Origin: G965214625 sp965214625 | Lineage (GTDB): Bacteria > Pseudomonadota > Gammaproteobacteria > Arenicellales > Poriferihabitantaceae | Length of the DNA: 64,000 nt | Assembly (NCBI GenBank): GCA_965214625.1 | Contig: OZ243962.1 | Span: forward strand, 248,001 to 312,000 | Direction: 5' to 3' | The notes under the pieces: generated by a model | Database searches by the model: none | Told to the model about the DNA's origin: nothing | The model's input: only the letters and a program-made list of their open reading frames with translations | Program-made: the position numbers and the translations under genes | Part shown: positions 9,101 through 16,616 of the stretch, piece by piece | Position numbering within the stretch: the stretch's first letter is position 1 | Layout: every line of letters starts with the position of its first letter

Positions 9101-9482
9101 CCCGGCTTTGCGTTTGGCCTGCCGATGGCTACTGGACCGTCAGCGAGACGACGGGGGATGGGGCGAACACCACAGCGGTTGTTTGAGTGGCCAATACGTC
9201 GAACACGAGGAAAGTCAGGTGATCCAAACTGCGTGGGCATTAACTGCGCTCCTAGAAGCTAACGATTTACACTGGACTGCCATTTCACGGGGCGCCCAAT
9301 TCTTGCTCAACACCCAAAATACAGATGGAACATGGCCCAAGCAGGATATGGCCGGGGTCTTTTTCCGTACAGCACTTCTGGACTATGCTCTCTATCGACA
9401 ATATTTTCCGTTGAAAGCGCTCGGGCTTTATGAACAGCGACGCCAGGCCAGGGAAGCGTTGACAACCTCTGCCATCACCTGA
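6108..9482 (+). CDS. Squalene epoxidase-like flavoprotein fused to oxidosqualene cyclase
   Basis: One 1124-residue frame encodes two consecutive steps. Residues 1-425 are a FAD monooxygenase of the squalene epoxidase type: GxGxxG at 15-20, the GADGRASVVR motif at 156-165 and GDAAGHYHPLTAVGMTLGFG at 283-302, then a basic hydrophobic tail. Residues 470-1110 are a complete triterpene cyclase with the protonating motif VTDCTAEA (D854, C855), NWYCHTR at 630-636 and QW-type repeats near 491, 887, 964, 1012 and 1070. DCTAE, rather than the DDTA of squalene-hopene cyclases, marks oxidosqualene cyclases. Before it lies HGWPV: Val where cycloartenol synthases have Ile favours a lanosterol-type product, though the His is cycloartenol-like. 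The linker (426-469) carries a nine-G run. The ATG overlaps the CYP51 relic's stop. Fusion of these two steps is unusual. Confidence 0.88.
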   Translation: MNGSATQSYDVTIVGAGPVGSLCALAHAQRGARVALLEANPNASKRLTGEWLHPPAVQMLRHVGVDLGTLPQNNTGRGFVVFPEDHSEPIVLPYQNESRGLACEHSVLVSCLHQTIGNVPDIDLFLHARARTIEDRQVTFTHHGVEKTITSARVVGADGRASVVRQSLGYSKRQPICSRMIGLVIDGVELPLKEYGHVVLGGPGPILAYDLGECRVRVIVDIPLAHWTTMDRVGMLIDSYASVIPEILRPGFVTMLRAGKFSLAANELRPRITYGNQYRVLIGDAAGHYHPLTAVGMTLGFGDALALAECDNFREFSTKRFQTTRTPQLLAMGLYEVFIDHRIESVALRHAVYRDWRSKPTGNDRTIDLLSCETTSVFRLSFVFGLTVVRALVREIPWSLDRLAWRRARSLCHALFIRLWWLLCSVWKIRKGRKNRGGDNEVQVRDALSHVFLSSIPSGEDDLSIARLNKMGAIDASLAVKRASKYLLDVQDKNGAWEGEMIWCPMLTAQYILLCHLMERPLNPDRRRRVLQYFEQTRLDNHTWGLHEHAPPSLFVTTLVYVALRVIGIEREDPLIKPAWAFLQTEDVLGIPTWGKFWLALCNLYSWKGVNAILPELYGLPRWIALHPSNWYCHTRLIYMAMAAIYPHRFQTPVTPLIASLREELFPRGFAEVDFSAGRNRLRDADLYTRPSRWLRAGYGCARLFERFHSKQLRTRCLEAITRSIRWELQTTNHTSISPVSGLLNILALWLQDPNDADCEQAFAKLEDWIWEDEEYGARVTGARSASWDTGFCLQALASVPDPDGVRHALRQGADFLCRHQIRNSFAGFCEAYRTDPKGGWCFAGKWHGWPVTDCTAEAVLGILAVQREAADTTVLNDAVQFMLRGQNQDGGFGSYEAQRSVIGLEWLNPSEMFGDSMTEHSFVECTASCLTALAACKALFRQFENPSVTHAISRGATWLRRNQTSHGAWRGVWGIQFIYGTFFGIRGLIATGTHPSDPALRLACRWLLDRQRDDGGWGEHHSGCLSGQYVEHEESQVIQTAWALTALLEANDLHWTAISRGAQFLLNTQNTDGTWPKQDMAGVFFRTALLDYALYRQYFPLKALGLYEQRRQAREALTTSAIT
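7413..7424 (+). repeat. Nine-G homopolymer in the linker of the epoxidase-cyclase fusion
   Basis: A run of nine G residues falls exactly between the two enzyme domains (codons for Arg-Gly-Gly-Asp, about residues 436-439) and is followed by ATAATG. Gain or loss of one G would split the fusion: the ATG just after it opens only a 13-codon frame. The run is a candidate slippage site, natural or from sequencing. Confidence 0.6.
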
Positions 9483-9814
9483 TCCGCCGTGACAACTGGC
9501 TGACGACACAGGCCATGCATCAGCTCTCACACAAGCCACAATACCGTTTCAGTATTAACCGCAGCGTGACAAGCTGCGACTCCGGTAGATATCGAACGGG
9601 CTAAGAAAATGCCTTTTACGGGCGAACTGATCACGGGGCGACAGGCCGAATAATACGGGTTGATCACCCAACCCGTACTACTGATTGAACTTGATGATGT
9701 CATACAGGCGCTATCCGAATGGATTACAGGCAGCCCGAAAAATCAACTGATGATGAGTAAAGTAGAGAACTGGCGCGCCTCCTTCTCAAACAGAATATCA
9801 TCAGCGGGTGTCGG
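9483..9814. other. Gap downstream of the sterol operon
   Basis: About 330 bases with no gene that I can support and no clear terminator hairpin. Confidence 0.3.
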
Positions 9815-10075
9815 TCAAGTCTTCGCACCGCATCGGCACGACGTGACAGTGATTGTATAGACAGTTTCCCGGATACGGGTATTGACACACCGTTCATCAT
9901 CGACAAAGGGGGCTCTTACCCTTGGCACCAGAACGCCTTCCCCCGCCCCTTGCTCAACCAGATCCATGTAATCGGGTCTGCTCCCCTTCACCAAACGCAC
10001 CACATACAATTTCTTGATCGTCTCTTCATCGTCAACTGACCGGTAAGCCGTTGTGCCAATCAAGAGTATCGACAT
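9815..10075 (-). CDS. Small hypothetical protein
   Basis: An 86-residue frame beginning at ATG 10075, chosen because AAAGGAGG sits 8-9 bases upstream, the best Shine-Dalgarno match in this part of the window. The protein starts MSILLIGTTAYRSVDDEETI and is mixed in charge with no membrane segment; a CRCG near the C-terminus is its only notable feature. I do not recognise the family. It stands alone on the minus strand between the sterol operon and the isopropylmalate-synthase-like gene, back to back with the latter. Confidence 0.4.
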   Translation of the reverse strand: MSILLIGTTAYRSVDDEETIKKLYVVRLVKGSRPDYMDLVEQGAGEGVLVPRVRAPFVDDERCVNTRIRETVYTITVTSCRCGAKT

Positions 10076-10193
10076 ATTTCCACCCTCCTTTGCCCGCACC
10101 AGCACGGATTGACCCTTTGATCGTCAGATTGGCATGGACTTTACCTGCTGAACCGATCAATAATCTGTCTCTTTACCATTGAAATACAACAAC

Positions 10194-11735
10194 ATGCCAG
10201 CTAGTGGTCCCAACGTCAAATTAATGGATGTCACACTTCGTGACGGAGAACAAACCCAGGGCGTGTCTTTCTCACAGGCTGAGAAAGTCAGCATCGCAAA
10301 AGCACTTTTATATTCACTCAGGGTGGATCGAATTGAAGTCGCCTCGGCGGGTATTTCTGCTGGTGAACAAGAAGCAGTCAAACGAATCAATGAGTGGGCT
10401 GCGCGGGAAGGATATCTTGAAAGGATTGAGGTGCTCGGGTTCACCGACCACAAACGCAGTGTCGACTGGATTCGTTCCGTCAATGGCAAGGTCATTAACC
10501 TGTTGACCAAAGGCAGTGAAAAACACTGCAGAGAACAGCTCGGACTGTCATTGGCCAACCATCTTGATGGCATACGTGAAACCGTCTCCTATGCAAGAGA
10601 ACAAGGGTTGTTGATTAACATTTATCTTGAAGACTGGTCCAATGGGTATGCCGACAGCCCCGACTATGTGTTTCGAATGATGGATGCCCTGCAAACACTG
10701 CCCATTGTGCATTACATGCTGCCCGATACGCTCGGCGTGATGTCCCCCCAAGAGGTCTATGACAGTATTTCAGATATGAAAAACCGCTACCCGGACTGTC
10801 ATTTTGATTTTCATCCCCACAACGATTATGGCCTTGCAACCGCAAACTGTATGGCGGCTGCGAAAGCGGGAGTGACCTCCATACACTGTACTGTCAATTG
10901 TCTGGGTGAACGGGCGGGAAATGCCTCTTTGGCGGAAGTCTGTCTGGTTTTGAGAGACAAGCTGGATGCCCGGCTGGCCATTGACGAAAGCGCAATCTAC
11001 ACCTTGAGTCAAATGGTCGAAAATTTCTCAGGGAAGAAGGTGGCTGACAACACCCCGATCGTTGGTGCCGATGTATTTACCCAGACCGCTGGTATCCATG
11101 CCGACGGCGACCAAAAAGGAGGACTCTATCAGACCACACTCAGCCCGGGAAGATTTAACCGTGCCCGGTCTTACGCGCTCGGAAAAATGAGTGGGAAAGC
11201 ATCATTAAAAAAGAATCTTGAAGCACTCGGCATCAGTCTGTCCGAAACGGATCAGGCAAAAGTACTCAAACGAATCGTCAAGCTCGGCGATTCCAAGGCC
11301 ATCATCACACCCGAGGACCTCCCACTGATCATTGCCGATATCCTGGAAAGCAAGGGCGCACGGGATCTGGAATTGCTCAACTGTTCCATTACCAGCGTCC
11401 TTGATCTGGAATCGGTCGTCAGTATCAGTGTCAAATTGTTTGATGAAACACACAAAGCGACCGGAACGGGCAACGGTGGATTTGACGCCTTTATTATGGC
11501 GATACGCAAGGTGCTGGATCGACATGATTTTGAATTCCCTGAACTGCTCGACTACCAAGTCCGCATTCCCAAAGGCGGCCAGGCAAGCGCGCTGGTCGAA
11601 TGCTTTATCACGTGGCTGGATCAGGGACGTAAAATCCGCACCCGTGGGGTTGATGCCAATCAGGTTTTTGCTGGCATCCAGGCGACATTGCGCATGTTGA
11701 ATATGAAACTTGGCAATACCACCAGTACAAAATAA
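10194..11735 (+). CDS. Isopropylmalate / citramalate synthase family enzyme
   Basis: About 513 residues. The N-terminal TIM barrel starts with the DRE-TIM signature MDVTLRDGEQTQGVSFS; the metal-binding HxH is in DFHPHNDYGLATAN and the second signature in GERAGNASLAEV. A C-terminal LeuA-type regulatory domain follows (from about residue 390). These enzymes condense acetyl-CoA with a 2-oxo acid. Which acid (pyruvate, 2-oxoisovalerate or another) cannot be read from the motifs. The frame opens at a TTG (10179), but the ATG at 10194 is preferred; no strong ribosome site precedes either. No other leucine genes are nearby, which argues for a side-branch role rather than the main leucine pathway. 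Confidence 0.82.
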   Translation: MPASGPNVKLMDVTLRDGEQTQGVSFSQAEKVSIAKALLYSLRVDRIEVASAGISAGEQEAVKRINEWAAREGYLERIEVLGFTDHKRSVDWIRSVNGKVINLLTKGSEKHCREQLGLSLANHLDGIRETVSYAREQGLLINIYLEDWSNGYADSPDYVFRMMDALQTLPIVHYMLPDTLGVMSPQEVYDSISDMKNRYPDCHFDFHPHNDYGLATANCMAAAKAGVTSIHCTVNCLGERAGNASLAEVCLVLRDKLDARLAIDESAIYTLSQMVENFSGKKVADNTPIVGADVFTQTAGIHADGDQKGGLYQTTLSPGRFNRARSYALGKMSGKASLKKNLEALGISLSETDQAKVLKRIVKLGDSKAIITPEDLPLIIADILESKGARDLELLNCSITSVLDLESVVSISVKLFDETHKATGTGNGGFDAFIMAIRKVLDRHDFEFPELLDYQVRIPKGGQASALVECFITWLDQGRKIRTRGVDANQVFAGIQATLRMLNMKLGNTTSTK

Positions 11736-11819
11736 GGTATGAAACTGGCGAATGCGTATCGTGTGAAACAAAACGTCAATCTAGTCCAAATACAACCAAT
11801 AAAACGGGTATAGGCCGAA

Positions 11820-11838
11820 GTCATTTCGATGAAATGAC
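11820..11838. terminator. Perfect short hairpin between the synthase and nitrilase genes
   Basis: GTCATTTC-GAT-GAAATGAC forms an 8-base stem with a 3-base loop, 85 bases after the upstream stop. No T run follows, so it is a weak intrinsic terminator at best; it could be a processing or protein-binding site. Confidence 0.35.
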
Positions 11839-11984
11839 GCCATTGATCGATATGGTATGATCAGGGATCTCCTGTTTGAATAAAAACAGATTGATTCAAT
11901 AACCCGTTTTCATCTGTCCGATCATCCCGATCAAGTTTCTTTATTCAGTACGATGAAACTGTCAACAAACCATGAGGCTGGCGC

Positions 11985-12809
11985 ATGACTCGGACCTTCG
12001 TCGCCGCATGCATCCAAAACTGTGCTGAGGACCATACTCCCCGAAGTGTCGCCCAGTGCGTTTCGTTGATCCGAAAAGCACATCAACAGGGTGCTGATCT
12101 GATCTGTCTGCCCGAGTTTTGTTCACACCTGCATGTTGACGGTCAATTATTTAAAACCGGTGCACAAAAAGAACCCGATCATGTTGCGCTGGACACCTTC
12201 CGGGCTCTTGCCAGTACGATGAAGGTCTGGATATTGGTGGGTTCCATTGCGGTCATCGATCAGGATAATCATCACCGAAATCGATCCTATCTGATCAATG
12301 ATCAAGGAGAGATCGTTGTTCGTTATGACAAAATTCACATGTTCGATGTGACACTGGGTAATGGCGAAGTCTATCAGGAATCTGCAACTTTCAGGCCCGG
12401 TGAGCAAGCGATAGTGAGTGACACGCCGTTCGGCACGCTCGGACTGAGCATTTGTTACGATCTTCGATTCCCCGCGTTGTACCGTCTGCTAGCACAAAAT
12501 GGGGCGTCCGTTTTAACGGTTCCGGCCGCATTCACCTATACCACGGGGCAGGTCCATTGGCAGGTACTGTTGAGAAGCCGTGCCATCGAGACCGGCAGTT
12601 TTGTCATTGCACCCTGCCAATACGGGGTTCATGGTAAAGCCAGAACGTATGGCCACTCGCTGATCATCGATCCTTGGGGGCAAATCCTCGCAGAAGGAGT
12701 CGAGGATGGTCCGGATGTCATTTTGGCCGAGTTGGATTTGGCCCAGGTCAACGAGGCCCGGTTCCGTATTCCGGCCTTGGAACATGACAGGACATTCACG
12801 CTTGGATAA
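11985..12809 (+). CDS. Nitrilase-superfamily amidohydrolase (Nit1/Nit2-like)
   Basis: A 274-residue carbon-nitrogen hydrolase. The Glu-Lys-Cys triad is visible as LPEF (E44), RYDKIHMFD and SICYDLRFP. The YDK-IHMFD and CYDLRFP forms are those of the NIT branch (deaminated glutathione amidase / omega-amidase), which clears 2-oxoglutaramate-type repair products. Full length for the family. It follows the isopropylmalate-synthase-like gene by 250 bases on the same strand with a hairpin between them, so co-transcription is doubtful. Confidence 0.85.
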   Translation: MTRTFVAACIQNCAEDHTPRSVAQCVSLIRKAHQQGADLICLPEFCSHLHVDGQLFKTGAQKEPDHVALDTFRALASTMKVWILVGSIAVIDQDNHHRNRSYLINDQGEIVVRYDKIHMFDVTLGNGEVYQESATFRPGEQAIVSDTPFGTLGLSICYDLRFPALYRLLAQNGASVLTVPAAFTYTTGQVHWQVLLRSRAIETGSFVIAPCQYGVHGKARTYGHSLIIDPWGQILAEGVEDGPDVILAELDLAQVNEARFRIPALEHDRTFTLG

Positions 12810-13035
12810 TGGACACGGGCTTGTTTCCCTCTTGGCCAAACAACCGGCCGGGAAGCTGACGCGAGAGAACCGGTTGTTCTGATCGCGGGCCTTGGCAAGA
12901 CCAAAACCAGCCTACGATGCCAACGCCACGGCCCGCACTGTCCACCATGGCAATACGCTACAGATTATTGTTTCCCTTTACATCAATCCCGATCACCGTA
13001 TCGAAACCGTAAAATCACAGCCGGCGGATAACACT

Positions 13036-14697
13036 CTAACGGACTGACCCCATTTGTGATCGGGGCAGTCTGATATCAAATTTCGCTCTTATTTTCTGAT
13101 CGATTGATCGGGCAAGGTGATCCGGGAAATGTCGATTCAATATTTCCCTTGCTTTTTCTCTGGCGACATCCCGTATGTCACAACCGCCATCTGCCTCCCA
13201 TTCATCGATCGTTCTTCGATCAGCAACATCCGGATACAGAAAATCTGACTGCATTCGATTCAGTGTTTCGGGTTGTCCGAGAAAGTGCCCTTCCCCGTGA
13301 ACCACCTTGTCTATTGTGGATAATGCCAAGGTGGTATCATTTACTTCGAGACTGGAAAGAGACCTGAGAATACTTCCCAGCATATCATTGTCCATCACAT
13401 AGCTTTCCAATGAAACCCCCATCAGGCTGGCCTGCATGCCACAGGCCTGTGTAATCAGGTTCGAGCCGGCCTGTGCAGCCAATAAAACCGTCAAGGCTTT
13501 TTCATAACCACTTTGCGCATCGCCGATCTTGCTGTCTGTCGCTCCGGCAATGGTCGAATTCGGCAGATCATAGTAGTGAGCCATTTGTACGGTTGCTGCC
13601 GTGAGAATGGCTTGCTCACCACTGCCACCGGTCATTCCACCGGTACGCAGGTCCGTAATCATCGGTCGAGTCCCGAAAATGACTTTTGCCTCCGGATTGA
13701 CCAACCAGGCAAGTATCATGCCAGCGAGCGTTTCAGCAATCGTCTGTGCAACACAACCGGCCATGGTGACCGGACTGGAGGCACCGAGTTGTCCAAAGGT
13801 GTTGGCATGCATCGGGATACCCAGACGGGCCGCCTCGACCATGATCTCACAGGAGTTGGGATCAAACCGCAGCGGCGGCACAACATGATTGATCATCAGG
13901 GACAAAAACGGTTTTTCGACAAAGGCTGCTTGACTCCCCGCAATTCTGAAACACAAATCGGCGATTTCACGCACATGTTCCGGCAACGATGCACTCACAC
14001 AAACATGTTTTGAGGTGCCTGCCAGACAGGCATAGGCGGTATTGATATCCAGAGTTTTCAAATCCGGCATATCACGGGCAACCAGAGAACGACTGAAAAA
14101 ATGGATATGTTCAAGGTCGTCCACCAATCGGGCACAATCATATAGATCCTGTAACAGGGATTCCCGATATTTACCCGTATTGATATCCATGATATTGGGA
14201 GCCGCTCCGCCCGAACCAACATGGACTCGTTGCCCCGACAGAGTCAGTTCATGCCCCGCTTTTTGACCATAAAGGACAAAGTCCCTGGAAAGTCCCTGCA
14301 GCGCATTGTTGATCAAGGATTCTGAAAAAGTAAGCCGACCTGCGGATGTTTCGTTTCCACCGGCTTTTGCCACTCGCTCTATGACAATATCCGGCGCTTC
14401 CGACAAACCGATGGTCCGCAATATCTCACGGACGGTCTGATCGATTCGCAATCGCGAGGACATCGCTAACGGAACATACCTCCCTCCTCGCCCTTTTGTT
14501 GTTGGAACAAGGCGCGAATGCGCTTGACTGCGTTCTGCCTGCCTCTCCCGTCTACGGCGCTGTTTCCGTTGATTTCGAGTTCTCGTTAACTCATTTTTTG
14601 TCGCTAAATCCGGCACGCTTGGAACTTCGAGGGACCATGGTTTGCAAAATATCTGCATTGTAAAGCATGAGCCCATACCCGTGTTGATGATTATCAA
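13036..14697 (-). CDS. MttB-family (non-pyrrolysine) methyltransferase
   Basis: A 553-residue member of the trimethylamine methyltransferase superfamily (COG5598). Recognisable stretches are HVGSGGAAPNIMD, the ligand-binding region HANTFGQLGASSPVTMAG and DLRTGGMTGGSGEQAI. True MttB reads an in-frame amber codon as pyrrolysine; this frame is uninterrupted, so it belongs to the non-Pyl branch, whose studied members demethylate glycine betaine, carnitine or proline betaine and pass the methyl to a corrinoid protein. No corrinoid protein gene is adjacent. A basic N-terminal stretch (about residues 37-62, rich in Arg) is unusual and may mean the true start is a later codon such as the Met of MSSRLRID near residue 73. 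Confidence 0.8.
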   Translation of the reverse strand: MIIINTGMGSCFTMQIFCKPWSLEVPSVPDLATKNELTRTRNQRKQRRRRERQAERSQAHSRLVPTTKGRGGRYVPLAMSSRLRIDQTVREILRTIGLSEAPDIVIERVAKAGGNETSAGRLTFSESLINNALQGLSRDFVLYGQKAGHELTLSGQRVHVGSGGAAPNIMDINTGKYRESLLQDLYDCARLVDDLEHIHFFSRSLVARDMPDLKTLDINTAYACLAGTSKHVCVSASLPEHVREIADLCFRIAGSQAAFVEKPFLSLMINHVVPPLRFDPNSCEIMVEAARLGIPMHANTFGQLGASSPVTMAGCVAQTIAETLAGMILAWLVNPEAKVIFGTRPMITDLRTGGMTGGSGEQAILTAATVQMAHYYDLPNSTIAGATDSKIGDAQSGYEKALTVLLAAQAGSNLITQACGMQASLMGVSLESYVMDNDMLGSILRSLSSLEVNDTTLALSTIDKVVHGEGHFLGQPETLNRMQSDFLYPDVADRRTIDEWEADGGCDIRDVAREKAREILNRHFPDHLARSIDQKIRAKFDIRLPRSQMGSVR

Positions 14698-14974
14698 GCC
14701 GAAACGTTCGATTGATTCATCATCAGGAACTGAAGGCGCACAATCAAATTCTCCAGCTCACAACAGACAAATGCTTCATATGATTTAACTGTTTTCTAAC
14801 GGCAAGGACAAGGTATCAATTTTTGTAGCCTGACTTTCAAAGGAGTGCCAAAGGCAACCTGATAAGGACACCTGCTGTCTTCATATCAAGACACCATAAT
14901 GAAACCCGAAATTCAATATACGGGACAGGACATGACAATCATTCAAACATTCCCCTGTTTACATGTAAACAAAG

Positions 14975-16597
14975 ATGCCTACAATGCTTACCATGAACAA
15001 ATCAACAATGCCCGCTCCTGAGCACCACTCTCACTGGTTCTTTGCCAAAACCCTACAGGACATGCAGGATCAGCACGTTACCTTGGTTCGTCTCCAGGGC
15101 AAGCAAATTGCATTGTTTAAAACTGAAACGGGATTTCTCGCCTGCAACAACCGCTGTCCTCACGAAGGCTACCCGCTGACAGAGGGCAGCCTGTCAGGAC
15201 AGTGTATCTTGACCTGCAACTGGCACAACTGGAAATTTGATCTGAGAACAGGCAACAACCTTCTGGGAGGCGATCGGTTGCGGACCTACCCGATCGAAGT
15301 CCGGGGAAAGGAAATATGGATCAATCTCTCGGACCCGCCCTTTTCAGAGCGCTACGACACCATTCTCAATAATCTGAGGGATGCGTTTGACGATCACTCC
15401 TACGACCGGATGGGCAGAGAGATCGCCCGCCTGCAACGCATCGGCGGGAATCCGCTGGATGCCTTGAGGATTGTTATAAAATGGTCGTGGGAACGCATGC
15501 AGTTCGGCTGGACACATGCCTATGCCGGGATGGCGGACTGGTTAGCGCTCTATCTGGAGACCGACGATGCTGAAATTCAATTGACCTGTCTGTTGGAGAG
15601 TATCGCCCATGTCTCGTTCGATGTCCTGCGGGAACAGTCCTATCCCTTCACGACAAAGCGCACTCCCTTTAGTGAAACCGCTTTTCTCGAAGCAATAGAG
15701 ATGGAAAATGAAAATACCGCAGTGTCCCTTGTCCGTGGCGGTCTGCAGGCACAACTCACGTTTGGTGATTTTGAACATGCCCTGACTCGGGCAGCACTGG
15801 CCCACTATAACGACTTCGGGCATTCACTTATCTACGTGACAAAAGCGAAATATCTGATTGAAAAATTAGGACCGGATGTGATTGAGCCATTACTGCTATC
15901 GCTGACACGTAGCCTAGTTTTTGCAACACGTGAAGATCGGATCCCCGAGTTTCGAGGCTATGCCCCGGCACTGAACGCATGGGGGCGGCACAATGGCGTC
16001 ACACCAGCGGCAAACCTATGGTACAAGCAGGGTATCAACAAGTCCTTGTCCATTACGGTCGACTGCAGCCGTGCCGAACCGGAAAAAATTTATATTTCAC
16101 TGCTGCTAGCCAATGCCATCAATCTGCTCAATTTCGATATCACCCGACAGGATAAACGACATGTTACGGTTGCAGGCAATATCGGCTGGCTTGATCTGAC
16201 CCATGCACTGACATTTGCCAATGCAGTACGAAAACAATGTACCCGGTATCCTGAGTTATGGCCACAAGGCCTGTTGCAAATGGCCTGTTTTAACGGCAGA
16301 AACGCAACAGCAGTGTTATTTGACCAAGTGGTGGATCAATGGCTATCAACCTCGGGTACGCAACAAACTCTCCAGGAAATTCTGGATAGACTTTTTGACC
16401 ATGGACAGGGCGAGTACATCGTTTCGGTTCACTGGTTAAAGACATCACTGGCGGTCAGGGAGGAAATCAGCCTTCTATCGGAAAAAAACGGGGAAACACT
16501 GGTCGCAGCACTGAACCGCTTTATCCGCTCCCCGATGAAGCGGAGACACGCCATGCGAACCGCCTATCAGTCGCTCAAATTTGTTGAAGATGAGTAA
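14975..16597 (+). CDS. Rieske [2Fe-2S] protein with large uncharacterised helical domain
   Basis: A 540-residue protein. Residues about 17-118 are a Rieske domain with ligands C61-P-H63 and C81-x2-H84. Unlike ring-hydroxylating oxygenases it lacks the usual mononuclear iron motif; residues 120-540 form a mostly helical domain I do not recognise, rich in His and Trp (for example HALTRAALAHYNDFGHS). It could act as a redox partner or a specialised oxidase. It diverges from the MttB gene with about 280 bases between, so the two may share a promoter region and a role in quaternary amine or one-carbon metabolism, but this is inference. Start could be Met7 or Met12 as well. Confidence 0.7.
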   Translation: MPTMLTMNKSTMPAPEHHSHWFFAKTLQDMQDQHVTLVRLQGKQIALFKTETGFLACNNRCPHEGYPLTEGSLSGQCILTCNWHNWKFDLRTGNNLLGGDRLRTYPIEVRGKEIWINLSDPPFSERYDTILNNLRDAFDDHSYDRMGREIARLQRIGGNPLDALRIVIKWSWERMQFGWTHAYAGMADWLALYLETDDAEIQLTCLLESIAHVSFDVLREQSYPFTTKRTPFSETAFLEAIEMENENTAVSLVRGGLQAQLTFGDFEHALTRAALAHYNDFGHSLIYVTKAKYLIEKLGPDVIEPLLLSLTRSLVFATREDRIPEFRGYAPALNAWGRHNGVTPAANLWYKQGINKSLSITVDCSRAEPEKIYISLLLANAINLLNFDITRQDKRHVTVAGNIGWLDLTHALTFANAVRKQCTRYPELWPQGLLQMACFNGRNATAVLFDQVVDQWLSTSGTQQTLQEILDRLFDHGQGEYIVSVHWLKTSLAVREEISLLSEKNGETLVAALNRFIRSPMKRRHAMRTAYQSLKFVEDE

Positions 16598-16616
16598 ATA
16601 ATCATATTTTATATCA

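Noticed and set aside
11820..11838. Hairpin taken as operator palindrome
   Set aside because: A perfect stem, but the neighbouring genes show no regulator and nothing links it to a known family, so only a weak terminator or processing call is kept.
13036..14697. Pyrrolysine-containing MttB
   Set aside because: The gene is a complete frame without an internal amber codon, so a pyrrolysine reading is not needed.
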